From Apoda limacodes (Eukaryota > Arthropoda > Insecta > Lepidoptera > Limacodidae), in assembly GCA_946406115.1 (NCBI GenBank), contig OX291543.1, forward strand, positions 374,501-438,500: DNA of 64,000 nt, in the 5' to 3' direction. Position 1 is the first letter of the stretch; each line of letters begins with the position of its first letter. Below, in pieces: positions 29,825 to 41,700 of this stretch. Both the position numbers and the translations under genes were made by a program. Under the pieces are notes generated by a model, which was given only the letters and a program-made list of their open reading frames with translations, was not told the DNA's origin and did no database searches.

Positions 29825-30425
29825 TCAGTATATATAGTAATCGAAGCGCAAGTTAAGTGGACTACGGCGGTCCCCAGGCATAACACCACGCCTGGCAGGA
29901 GATCTCCTCTTTGCCGCCGCTCCGCATATGTATGAATTGAATGCCGCGAGTTTATGTTGCCAAGGATGACAAGATGAAGCTGGAATAACTGTGTTGGTGT
30001 GTGTTGGTTTGCTGTATATTTGAAAGGTATGTTTGTTTTGGCTTCTTTTTAAAGTTAAGTCTAAAAAATTGAGACTACCATTTTGTTCTTTTTCTAATTT
30101 AAATTTCATTTTTGGATTTATATTGTTTAAATTATTTACTAAATTTTCTATTTCTTGGTCTCTTCCTGTCCAGCACAAAGTAACGCCTGATTTTTATTGG
30201 AGTTCCTTGAGTGTGTCATGCTCTCTCAAAGTGTCTATGCGGTGGTGGCGTGTGTGTCGGGTCGTTACGTTCCTTAAAATATGGTTGAGCGAAGCGATGG
30301 CTGATTCATGTGTCATACTCGTGAACGGGTGCCGCCCGTGGAGACTGGTCTGCTCTTGCAAACTTCTTTGTATCCTTGTATTTAGTCTTACTTTTTTGTT
30401 TTGTTTATCAATGTAAGACATTGAT
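29825..30425 (-). mobile_element. Penelope-like element RT fragment
   Basis: The - strand frames give GRDQEIENLVNNLNNINP, LNFLDLTLKRSQNKHTF and IYSKPTHTNTVIPASSCH followed by PWQHKLAAF. The order FLDL, Y.KPTHT and HP..HK is the hallmark of the RT of Penelope-like elements. A second frame piece (30194-30421) lies on the same strand and may belong to it, although its content is not diagnostic. Short and truncated on both sides. Confidence 0.6.
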
Positions 30426-30439
30426 TTTTTCTAAGTGAT

Positions 30440-30760
30440 GAATAGGTACATAAACTGTCTTTTTTTTATATTTTGTAATTAGATATGTACTTTTTTATGT
30501 TGTGCTTGTGCATTTTATGTTTTTCATGTTTGTAATGGAAAGTGTCCTTCTATGATAGGATGGGAATTTTCCAATATTTTAAGTGAACGCTGTGAGAGAA
30601 AGGGAGAAAAAAAAATGCCCTTGCTGAGTTTCTTGCCGGTTCTTGTCAGTACAAGGGCCCCCGCCCTATAGATTTACGAACCGATGGCGTAGTGACATTC
30701 ATAAGTGCTCAATTATTGTAGCCTAAATTGAATAAATGATTTTGATTTTTACAGAAAGTG
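30440..30760 (+). mobile_element. LINE 3' tail fragment
   Basis: Non-coding tail with gagtttcttgccggttctt and aataaatgattttgattttt, shared in style with 3' ends of other LINEs in this window (50695 and 46590). Confidence 0.55.
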
Positions 30761-32146
30761 AGGAAACTGGATTAAAGCCCCTTACTAAAACATTTTAAAA
30801 ATAGTAATCAGCCAGACCTGTACTATCAGTTCTATAAGGGAAGCCTACTCCACTGGGCCTTTAATCTCTATCTCCGTCGGTCGGATACCGATTTGCCTCC
30901 CCGCCCTTGCCCCCCCCCCCGGATTTACAACCCAGTCCTAACCCAAGACATAGTCCCTTTTCCGATCTGATAAAACCAGGGCTTAATTTCGGGATTTTCA
31001 CCCTCAAAGAAACACAAATATCACGTCAAACAACACCGGTCCTTCGAGGAACCTTTTAACGTCACCAGGTTTTTTACAAAAATCGATTGTCCTTTTCCAT
31101 TAGAGAGAGTACATAACTAATGATCTCAGCAAATTATCTCTGTATAAGTATTTAATAGTGAGACTCACCCCGAAATTACTCCAAATACCCCGGACAAAGC
31201 CTTACTCGAATGTCAATCACTTAAATCTATCTTTACCCGCCCCTTACTTCTAACAACGTGACAGCCTAAACGGTCCCTCACACAGTCCGTAAATAATTTC
31301 ATAATGAAAATCCCTTCGTACAAAAAATAATGGACATCAACAATATCCCGACATCTTTAGCCTCAATTCCCTCAATCAAAAAAGACACTTACTGTGAACT
31401 GCTATCCGCGACTCGATTTCAACGTTATGGCCTCGTGCACGGCGATAGTATAAATTTTCTTCTTCCCCCGCTTAGAATAGCGTCTCGGCTCTTCTACGTT
31501 TTCTTCGGAGACAGCATACGGCCAGTCTCATACCGCGACGATTGTAAAAACAGTGCCGCAACTGACGCCTGCCGCTTATAAACGTTTTTCCCTCCCCCCG
31601 GCGGACGCGGTCCGATCATGCGATATCGTCTAGGATTTTTTTCGCCAATTAATTTCTTCTTTATTTAACTTCCACATGTACAAGCGTGCCTCGCACTTTG
31701 TGGCCTTTTACTTTTTAGTAATAATCGAATAAATAAATCGAAAGCGTAGAACGATACTACTAAATTTACTCCTTTACACTCAGAGTATCGTTTTTAGCAC
31801 CTAATACAACTAGTAACTTCCTCGCGTAGGCTTAGATAAACTAGAACTATAATGCTACTTTATCGGTCAAGTTTAACGAGTAATTGTTTTCGCGTTGATG
31901 TTTTTAAGATTCTACCGCGATTTACGCCTTATCACGTAGGTCTAAACATATTAATCGAAGACCGGTGAGGACATCCGAGCCACTCACTAACTTCATACTT
32001 CATTGATTTCATTTCTATCCACTTATTAAGAGTATTCGATTGGTATGAATTACGAAGGCGATTAATCTAATTTATATTTATTATTGATAAATTTGATCTT
32101 TAATTTACCATTTTTCTCAAAACTCGACTTGTGGACTTGTGACTGT
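30761..32146. other. intergenic, nothing recognised
   Basis: Mixed-composition DNA with a cccccccccc run at 30911. No coding signature beyond chance ORFs. Confidence 0.45.
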
Positions 32147-32560
32147 GTGAGTACTGCTGCCAATCTGGGCGGGTGCACCCAAATACCAGCTTGGCCCTTT
32201 TGACTCGGTTCAACGACGGGCTGTGAGTATTGTCGACGATCCCAAACTCACTTGCCGTATCGAGCCCTTAAGTCTGAGGAGTGACTTTGCCTGCCTATGT
32301 GTGTTCTACCACTTGCACAATGGGATTTGTTCCGAGGAATTGTTTGAAATTATGCCCACGGCTGCTTCCTACCATTGCACCGCTCGCCATTGGCAGGGAA
32401 TTCATTCTTACACTTTAGGACCGAAATGGTCGCGTACAGTACGGTTCCAGGAAAACTTTCTGCCGCGAATTCCCCTGGTGTTGCAAGCGCCCATAGGCTA
32501 CGGTGACCGCTTACCATCAGGACCGTAAGCTTGTTTGCCACATTAGTGGTATAAAAAAAA
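32147..32560 (+). mobile_element. LINE family A fragment with internal deletion
   Basis: Covers the RT C-terminal region from YCC(Q)LG/RVHP to VRFQENFLPR, then jumps to the 3' tail (cctggtgttgcaagcgcccataggctac), so about 120 bases are missing at about 32470. It ends at ttagtggtataaaaaaaa. Confidence 0.85.
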
Positions 32561-32564
32561 TATA

Positions 32565-34200
32565 TTATCCCAAAAACGATTTGCTATAGGAGAGGTGCTC
32601 AAGCACGTATTGTAAAGGGCGCCAAAGAGCAACTGTTGTCAAAAAAAATTCAACATGGCAATTCAAAATGGCGGTCGAAAAAATTTGTCAACCGATCCGA
32701 CTGAAACTTTTTATCCCGAGGTTTTCAGGGCCACTAATACTAAATATGCAGTCGATTTTTCGGTTTCCCAAAAATTGAAGATGGCCGCCGTAGTGATTTT
32801 TTATTGAAGCCTATTGTACTAATGTGCGGGTAGTTTGATCGAAATGGTGCCGTGAGTATGGTGAAACTTTCAGATCTTCAAAATGGCGGAAAACAACATG
32901 GCGTAGGAGGGTTGTGCTGGAACAAATATTGTTAAGGGCAACGAGGAAAGACGGCGGGTTCGCAATTTTTCGATTTTCTAAAATTGTTTTATTCAAGTTT
33001 ATTATTCTCCCAGGAGTCTGCGTAAGTGAAAATTATGTATGGGGGGTTTGATCGAAATTGTACCGTGTGTGAGAAAACTCCCAGATATTTAAAACGGCGG
33101 AAAACAACATGGCCGCCCATAAAAATCATTATATTATCTTAAAAAGGATTTGCTATAGGAGCTCATTCCATAGCAAATCGTGCTGTTCGAACAAATATTG
33201 TAGAGGGCGAGAAAGAGTAACCGCCAGTCAGAAAAAAAATCAAGATGGCGGAAAACAACAGGGCTGCCATACACATATTCAACGACAGATATCTCGAAAA
33301 CTATTTGCTATAGAAGGGTTGTTCTCGAACAAATACTGTTAAAAGTGACGAGGAGTTACTGCTTGGCAGAAAAAAGTTCAAGATGGCTGATTCAAAATGG
33401 CGGCAGGTAAATTTTGTTCACCGACCCGAATGACACTTTGCATCCGGTTTTTTCTAGGGGTCGCTGACACTAAATATTGAGTTGATTTTTCGATTCTTAG
33501 GATGGCTGCCATAGTGGTGTTTTTATTGAAGCCTATTCCTCCTCCTTCATCCAGAAGGAGCCTCCGCGGGTGAAAATACTGAATGGGGGTGGGGTGGGGA
33601 TTGATCGAAAAGGTCCCGTGAGTATGGGAAAACTTTCAGATCCTTAAAATGGCGGAAAACAACATGGCCGCCCATACAAAACATTCAGCGAAGGATATAT
33701 TATCTTAAAAACGATTTGCTATATAGGAGGGAGGTGCTTGAACAAATATTGTAAAGGACGACAAAGTGCAACCGCCAGGTAGAAAATAATAATAATAATA
33801 ATAATAAACATTTATTTCAGGCAGTACACCTATAACAAAGTACACCTAAAACATCAACACTAATACAGAATTAAAAATTAAATACAAATTAAAATAGGGG
33901 GCAAAAATACATACAACAAATATTAAAATATAAAATTATTTTTAATTATTATTAAAATATAAAAATAATTCAAAAACAATATAGCCGCCATACTAACATT
34001 CAATGAAGGATATCTCATAAACTATTTGCTATAGGAGGAGGGTGCTCGAACAAATGTTGTAAAGGCCAACAAAGAGCAAATGTCCCGCGACAAAAAAAAT
34101 TCAAGAAGGCGGTTTCAAAATAGCTTTCGAAAATATTTGTTCACCTATCTGGCTAAAACTTTGCATTCGGGGGTTTTTAGGGTCGTTGACACTAAATAAA
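32565..34200 (+). repeat. degenerate ~0.55-kb tandem array
   Basis: Recurring phrases in the same order, such as aaacgatttgctatagga, gaacaaatattgtaaaggg, aaaatggcggaaaacaacatggc and ttttattgaagcctatt, occur three to four times starting near 32570, 33130, 33700 and 34010. Unit length is about 550 bases with strong divergence. It is interrupted at 33783-33990 by an (aat)n-headed, AT-rich insertion that looks like a retroelement tail. Confidence 0.75.
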
Positions 34201-35880
34201 GTAATCAACCCTGAGCGGCCAACAGTCAAATCCCGTTATTTGCTTTAACTGGAAACCCCCATAGCTAATAAGAGATTTACAATTTGGCAAAATTGTTTAC
34301 GTAATGCACGTAAAAAAAAATTCAAAAAAGACCACGCGAGCTGCTTTATCAGAGTGCGGAATACCCAGAATCTAGCTTTACGTATAAAGTCATATTTAAT
34401 AAGGGACAAAAAGTACTGTCTTGATCCCTCTGTTTAGGTAACTTCAAGCGTACTTTCCGAGAATGAGAAATGAAAAAAGTATTTTACTTACAGGTTAGTG
34501 CTGCTTTAGACTTAGTTGCAGGCACTTCGATAGCAAAACTTTCACCGTCTCTTTTTTTTACAACCCATCGCATGACGGCACCAAAAGACGCCCTTTTCAT
34601 CTGAAAAGTTATACATGTGTGGTTCCACTCCAAAACTGTAAATTTTCTTAAATTCCAATTGTGTTCTTCTATCTGTAACAAAAAAAACCCGTTAAGTGTG
34701 TCAAACTCGCTGAAAAACTTGTGAAACGATTTCGTTCAAAACAATTTTCTTTTGAAGTACAATTTATAACGTCTTATTACCACGATATATCTTGTGCCCC
34801 CGCCTAGACGAGCCAAGCGAAGCGCAAATGCACAACCTACCTTTTATCGTAGCGCTGCGTCGTAGTTTCTAACCCATAACCTAGGTTTGGATTATACCAG
34901 ATAAACAAAATTCTCGGAATATGATGTCAATAGCAGACTTATGAAACATATAAAGTTTCAATTGCATAGCTCTTATACTTTAGATTTTTTCGACATCTAA
35001 AAACCCCGATTTGGTCACTGATTCACAGATGATCATCAAAATTCTTAGGGTACTTCTTGAAGTCCTAGAAAGCTAAAACTTTGTATGGAAGCTAGTATTA
35101 GAACACAAAAAACCCCCAGCCTTTAAATTAGGGGATGGAAGTTTGTATGGGTTTTCCCATAAACTTAATTTTATGCTAGAGATCGAAAATTATACAAGTA
35201 CACAGATTTCTTTTTACATAATTTAAAAAAATATGTGTTTCTGGTTTTCAAAAAAAATTAGCCTTCAACAACTTATATTAAAAGGGATAAAAGTGTATGG
35301 GGCTTTCGTCAGGTTTCAGAATATTACTTATATTATATTCTTGAATATACTATTATTCTTGAATATAATAGTAATATGAATAATATTACTATTCTTATGT
35401 ATGTACTTCATTAATAATCAAAATGTGATGACAATTATCTACAAAATAAAACTTCTATGGAGATGAGAAATCACAATGGTGCAGGCCCCGCGCCCCGTAT
35501 AAAAATCGTAATAAGCTGTATCAGAGGTCGGACTTCAAAATGTGATTACATAGTAAACCAATTGACTTAACGTAAATATGAACAACATATAAAAATATGG
35601 TCATAGACAACTTACAAAAAGAACTGAAATCCCACCAAAAACATTTTCACGTAAAATGTTGCCAAGACGAGATCATATGGCTCGCACTGTCAAAAAGTTA
35701 TCAGATCTCATGTAGAGCCAAGCTTCTAGCTCTACACGCCCTAATTTCACAAACTCTACACCTTAGTTAAAATATGTGGCTTGGCAACAACGCACAGCCT
35801 AAATCGCTGATAGTAGAGGCCTGAAACTTGAAGGTTGTGTTCTTCGTATGACGTATGTATCGGATACGAAAGGATTTTCC
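34201..35880. other. intergenic, nothing recognised
   Basis: No convincing ORF. The 65-codon - strand ORF at 34484-34681 has no family signature. A local palindromic patch attattcttgaatat... lies at 35325-35395. Confidence 0.4.
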
Positions 35881-35884
35881 GAAA

Positions 35885-36215
35885 GGATTTTCCGAAAGGG
35901 TCAAGTGCGAGTCGGGCTCGCGCAATAAGGTTAAATCAATTGTAATAAATTTGGTATGGTAATGAAATTTTGATAAGTTGATAGTTTGATGTACATGCCG
36001 GAGTAAGTTTCTGAGAAAAAAAGGGTCAAGTGCGAATCGGGCAGGGTCAAGTGAAGGGTAAACCGATTGTGATGAAATTTTAGTAAATTGTTATGCACAC
36101 GCCAGGGAAGGTTTCTGAAATAAAAAAAGGGTCAAGTGCGAGTCGGACAGGGTCAAGTGCAAGTCTGACTCGCGCAATAAGGGTAAACCGATGGTAATGA
36201 AATTTTAGTAGGTTG
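35885..36215 (+). repeat. tandem repeat with gggtcaagtgcgagtcgg motif
   Basis: Three imperfect units of about 110-140 bases, each with ggtcaagtgcgagtcgg(gc/ac), a following aataagggtaaaccgat.gtaatgaaattttagta segment and gtttctgaaa. After the LINE at 36218-37536 the motif ggaaggtttctaaattag resumes at 37548, so the LINE probably inserted within the array. Confidence 0.7.
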
Positions 36216-36217
36216 TA

Positions 36218-37536
36218 ATTTTTTTTTTTTTTATACCACTAAGGTGGCAAACAAGCTTACGGCCCGCCTGATGGTAAGCGGTCACCGTAGCCTATGGACG
36301 CTTGCAACACCAGGGGTATCACTTGCGCGTTGCCGACCCTTCAGAAATCTAATAACTTCTTTCTTGAAGAACTCCATACTGTAGTCCTTGCAGAATACCT
36401 TGGCAGGGAGCTCATTCCACAACTTAAGCGTTCGCGGGAGGAAGTTTCTCTGAAACCGCACTGTACGCGACCATTTAGGTTCTAAAGTGTGAGAATGGAT
36501 TCCCTGCCGATGGCGAGCGGTGCGATGGTAGAAAGTAGCCGTGGGCATCATTTCGAACAATTCCTCAGAACACAACCCATTGTACAAGCGGTAGAACACA
36601 CACAGTGAGGCAAAGTCTCTCCTTAGACTTAAGGGCTCGATACCGCAAGTGAGTTTGGAATCGTCGACAATTCTCACAGCCCGTCGTTGAACCGAGTCAA
36701 AAGGGCCAAGCTGGTATCCGGGTGCACCTGCCCAGAGATGGCAGCAGTACTCCATATGGGGCCGAACTTGCGACTTGTAAAGTAACAACCTTTGCCCCGA
36801 CGTGAAGTACTGCTTCGCTCTGTTGAGTACACCAAGTTTTTTGGACGCCAGCTTCACCTTATCTGATAAATGATCTCGGAACTGAACATCGCTGGAGATG
36901 TCGACACCAAGGATCCCAATGCTCTTGGAGATGGAGAGGGGAGTGTTCTGGAATTGTGGGACCACAGTGAATGGAGTTTTCTTAGCGGTGAACGCGCACA
37001 CTTGTGTCTTTGTAGGGTTGAATCGGACCAAGTTTACCCGTCCCCAGTCAGAGACCTGGGACAGTGTGGTCTCGATTTGAGACACAAGTTCTCCGCGGTT
37101 TTCCTCCACAACGGAACGAGGGATGTTTGCACGACCCGTGTAAAAAGCGTCTCCAGTACTGTCATCTGCATAGCAATGTATGTTGTTCATTTCCAACATG
37201 TCATTGATATGCAGTAGAAACAGCGTAGGAGACAGCACAGAGCCTTGCGGGACACCAGCATTAATGTCCATGCTATCAGAGCAACTACCGTCAACTACGG
37301 CTCGTATGCGTCTGCCGGACAAAAAGCTAGCCACCCATTTGCACAAACCCTCGGGCACTCCGTAAGATGGCAACTTCGATAGAAGACCGCGGTGCCAGAC
37401 CCGATCGAACGCCTTCGCTATGTCCAGGCTACATGCCAATGCCTCCCCCTGACTCTCAATGGCTAGTGCCCATCGGTGTGTGAGATACACTAGAAGGTCA
37501 CCAGTCGAGCGACCGTGGCGAAAGCCATATTGGCGG
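36218..37536 (-). mobile_element. LINE family A copy, 5'-truncated
   Basis: The best-preserved RT copy of the family here. It starts in the RT N-terminal region (FRHGRSTGDLL homologous part at the 5' edge) and ends with the family tail plus poly(A) (poly-T at 36219-36232). Confidence 0.93.
36282..37490 (-). pseudogene. LINE family A RT, 402-residue open remnant
   Basis: Open from YLTHRWALAIESQGE through CSLDIAKAFDRVWHRG (palm motif A), [16 protein letters not shown] and CYADDSTGDAFY (catalytic motif C) to the natural C terminus at 36282. It lacks the endonuclease and the first part of RT. The open frame implies recent insertion; without its 5' part it is not autonomous. Confidence 0.88.
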
Positions 37537-37898
37537 GGAATACGACGGGGAAGGTTTCTAAATTAGTACAACCCTATAAGGTTGGTGCGGCAGATTTTTT
37601 AACAAAAGAAACGTTTGCTGGGTCAGCTAGTTTTATATATGAGGCCTTAAACGAGTAAATTTTACATTTTCGAGACATAAATCAAAGTTATTGTAACTAC
37701 GATGACGACTTGACTAGGCGACTAGGTGTCAAACGAAGATAGACTATCCCTGTACATATGTATTTATATTGTTTTTAGGTTCATGGAAAACTGGTAATTT
37801 GTAAGATTGATTTGACAGGAGCAAAACATAAGTTCCCTAGTACTTGTGTGTCTATGACGTTCAAAGATGTTCTTAGGAATTTCATTGGCAAGAATTCT

Positions 37899-37970
37899 GC
37901 TTTGATGGCTCAAACGGCAGAGCGCTTACACAGACTGTAAGAGTTGCAGGTTCAAGTCCTGGCTCAAAGT
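37899..37970 (+). tRNA. tRNA-like sequence, probably a pseudogene or SINE head
   Basis: Folds as a cloverleaf: acceptor GCTTTGA/TCAAAGT, D stem GCTC/GAGC, anticodon stem CTTAC/GTAAG and T arm CAGG-TTCAAGT-CCTG. The anticodon loop is ACAGACT, which lacks the invariant U33, and the T stem has an extra base, so a working tRNA is unlikely. The B box ggttcaagtcc is good, so pol III transcription is possible. Confidence 0.45.
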
Positions 37971-37979
37971 TAAAGTTTT

Positions 37980-39835
37980 GCCTTTGCTATGAAAATATTT
38001 GTTTATATTGATGATGTAGCCATGGATATGACATTTATGAAATGTTTTCTTTAGGGAGTCTTGAAAGAAGATTATTTTGATCTATATTATAAGAACTAGA
38101 ACCAACGAACTAAAACAGCTCGATTTTCGCACAAAACAAAAATGTATGTGATGAACATTTATGATTGTCTTTAGACTGGGCTACTTTTTTCGCTTCCCAA
38201 CGTTTTAACCGACTTACACCGATTTTGGTCATCCTGTGTGCAATGTAAAAAAAATATTTCTTAAGATATGAAATTCCATTCATGCTCTGGCTTTCTGTCT
38301 CTTACCTAAATAAGTACTTTGACACTCATAGCTTCAGAACATAGTACTTAAGGAAGTTTGCCACAGCAGTAGCTAAAGGTCGTCCAGGTGGAACTCAGGA
38401 AAAGATATTCCTTAGGGAAGTTATAATTGTCCGGAATTAAAAGTAGTCTAGTGATTTGTACACACTAACAGACCATATCTTATTTAACAAAAAAATAATT
38501 ATTAAAATCCGATTATAATTTTCTGAGAAATATGTAGACAAACATACATTTATACACTTATGAAATTTGGCACACCTGTTTGTGGGCTTCCATAGGCTAA
38601 AATATGAATATAGCGCAATTCTTACAATATTACATACATACGGGTTTAATTGATAAACTTGGTATTTTGTAGTCGGTTAAAAAAAAGCGGCCGATTGCGT
38701 GCGGGCTTACACGTATATACACGCATTGAGTTAAGGTTCCGTAGAATGAGAATGCGAATATCCAAAAAACTTATAAACCGATTTTGTTTTGAAAGCAAAT
38801 AACTCGCTATAAGTTACTTACAAATTTTTTACCAATTTGCAGACCTATCCAACGACACCCTCACACAACTGTATATTTTTTTTTCTCAGGTTGACTACAA
38901 AACTGTAGGTCAGTTTACAAAGGACACCTAACTACAATTTATTTGGGATCGGTGCAAAGCCATACGAACGGACGGATATGACAAAATTATAAGGGTTCTG
39001 TTTTAGCACTTTTATGCAATTCGCTACCGACATTAAAAAATATTTAAACTTAGTTTTTGACATTATTTATACAGTAAAGTGTAAAAATCAAAGTTTACAC
39101 ATATTCAGTAGAGTGGTTTATAAAATTCGCAATTTCAAAACCTCAGGCCTATTTAAAATAATTATTGCAAAATAGTATGAAATTGGCAGTAGGTACGTAA
39201 ATCAGTGTTATAAAACATTAAGATCTGATTCAAACTAGACACTGAAAAATGTCGATAAAAGTAATAAAATATCGTAGAACATCACTACCAGAAAGTCATG
39301 CATCGTTGCGGCTGCGAAGAACATTGACAGTAATGCATATCGCTTGTATTTTGATACTTTAAGATATTGTTTATCAATGTCAATTTTGATTTAAAGGTTA
39401 TTTTTCTTATAATTATGTAAAAGCTTATAATTATGTATTCTTGTACTCACCAATGAAAAGATATTCCTCCCTTTGATACATTTAATACCTGGCTTTTTGC
39501 TCTGCAAGTAATTACTGCACAGGAAGGTATTTTAAATATTTTTGCGCAGCAACACACAGCGATGTAGTCCGCGCGCTACTAAATGACAGATTCGCAAGTT
39601 TCGAAGTGAAGTGCACGTCTGCTCAAGATCGTGGCACGCTCGCCGTTTTACATAGCATTTCTACTGGGGTACACTCCAGTCTTATAATGTTCTGTGGATT
39701 ATTGCCTACTCTAAGCTTTCAGTTAAATATCATATTCATATTGATACACGCAAACGGGTGAGTATTTCATTTCGTGCAACTTTAGCGTTTTAGAGAATAG
39801 ATAAAAAAAGTTTACCGATTCGTGTTTTTTAATAC
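37980..39835. other. intergenic, nothing recognised
   Basis: No coding or RNA signal recognised. The patch 38580-38720 (cggttaaaaaaaagcggccgattgcgtgcgggc) resembles interspersed repeat DNA but has no visible ends. Confidence 0.4.
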
Positions 39836-39837
39836 AG

Positions 39838-40005
39838 TGTATATGTATATGTATATGTCTATGTATATGTATATGTATATGTATGTGTATGTGTATATGT
39901 ATATGTATATGTATGTGTATGTGTAAGTGTATATGTATGTGTATATATATGTGTATATGTATGTGTATGTGTATGTGTACATGTATATGTATACATATAG
40001 TGTAC
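39838..40005 (+). repeat. (TATATG)n / (TATGTG)n microsatellite
   Basis: About 165 bases of hexamer repeats with tatatg and tatgtg variants. ORFs across it (His-Ile repeats on the - strand) are artefacts. Confidence 0.9.
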
Positions 40006-40482
40006 AAGTATTTGTAAATTATAACACAGGGAAAGTTACTGTAGTTTTTGCTTTAATTTTTAAATAAATTGACGTTTGAATTCTTTCAAGAAACGGTAAT
40101 GAGGTTTTACAGTAATGGTAATGAGAAATTACTAAATGTAAATGACATAGATCGAAATGGTAATTTATAAAAAAGTTTTATAATCAGCCTTGTTTTAGCC
40201 TCTCAAAGCCTGAACACAATACAAAAAAATGTTTTCTGTGTATCCTAAACAATTTAAAATTTTGCTTTCGAAGATAATTTATAGTAAGTCAGTTTGCAAA
40301 ACATTACAATAAAGGTTGTACACATTTCTGAAATTTAACTAAAGTGTAAATTGGCATACTTAAGATAACTATACTAAACCTTTATTTATAATACAAAGGT
40401 AGCTACGTGTATATTATATATTTATTTAATGTACATAAAACTACTTATATATTACTTAGTAAATGTATTATTATTCTTTCTA

Positions 40483-40640
40483 GTTTTTTTTTTCATACCA
40501 CTAAGGTGGTAAACGTGCTTGCGGTCCGCCTGATAGTTAACAGTTACCGCAGCCTATGGACGCTTGCAACACCTGGGGCATCATCTGCGCGTTGCTAACC
40601 CATCAAAAATCTAATATCTTGCTCCTTGGCAGGGTGCTCG
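40483..40640 (-). mobile_element. LINE family A 3' tail fragment
   Basis: ttcataccactaaggtggtaaac...cctatggacgcttgcaacacctgg matches the inverse of the family A 3' end, with more divergence than the other copies. Confidence 0.85.
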
Positions 40641-41700
40641 TTTCATAGGTAGGTAGGTCATTTATTTCTCATCGAAAATTACATTATGTCATTAAAATAA
40701 TAATACATAACCAATTCACAAAAAGATCATCAAGTATCGTAATATAGATCGACAATTAAAAATAAAGGCTTAGAAATATTCTAAGATAAAACGTCAACAA
40801 TTAAAAATAAACATATAAATAGAATCAATATTCAGTCAAAGATTTATAAATGTCAAAATTTAAAACAAACATAAATAAAAATTAAAAGTCAATAAAAATG
40901 TCAAAACAAGAACAAACATAAATAAAAATCAATAAAAATGTTAAAACAAAAACAAACAAATATTAAAAATGTCAAACGTGGTCACTGTATTCTTTAACAG
41001 AATACAGTGATTGAGTCAGTAAAAGCTCTTTTAGCCGGCGACCAAATTTCTGATCCGAGAGTTCGTTTTTTAGGTCGACGGGGAGGTGCTCATAATAAGC
41101 TGGGCCTATGACTCGCGGATTTTTATCCAGCAGCGCTAGTCGTCGTGGCACACGTTGTAGTCGCCCTGTTTGACGAGTCACTCTGCCTGGAACACTGATG
41201 CGTTTACAGGTGTTTATGTTGCGTCGAGTGTACATTATAATATCAAACACATATTGAGAATAATGTGTCATTATACCATATTTTTTAAATAGTTCTCTGC
41301 ATTAATGGCGAGGTTTTACACCCGCCAGTGTGCGAAGAGCTCTCTTTTGTATAATGAACACTCGATTGGAGTCTGTCGAGTTGCCCCACAGAGTAATGCC
41401 ATATGACTGAAGGGAATGAAAGTAGGCAAAATATATTTGTAGTAGTGCAACGTCAGACAAGAGTGGTTTCAGCTTTCGTAGTGCAAATACTGCACTACTC
41501 AGCTTTTCACACAACGTAGACACATGGTGTTTCCAGTTTAGTCTATGGTCTATGGTAAACCCGAGAAATCTACAGGACTCGCATTGTGGCATCGGACTCT
41601 GTACTTGTGGAGTTAAAGTGGGGTTTCCTGTCGAGAATATTATGACATTGAGGACAAGGCCGTTTGCCGAGAACCACGCGTTGAGCTGAGCGCACGCGTT
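40641..41700 (-). mobile_element. LINE family C fragment (RT C-terminal half)
   Basis: The - strand ORFs 41302-41592 (CRFLGFTIDHRLNWKHHV, LPLLQIYFAYFHSL type segment, QKRALRTLAGV) and 40972-41271 (NTCKRISVPGRVTRQTG, LALLDKNPRVIGPAYYEHLP) are RT C-terminal parts in two frames, followed by a non-coding 3' end starting near 40650. 5'-truncated. Distantly related to family B. Confidence 0.8.

Noticed and set aside
29700..30430. Hammerhead ribozyme that often accompanies Penelope-like elements
   Set aside because: I looked for the ctgatga...gaaa core around the fragment on both strands and did not find it.
39723..40007. 94-codon - strand ORF rich in Ile-His
   Set aside because: Translation of the hexanucleotide microsatellite.
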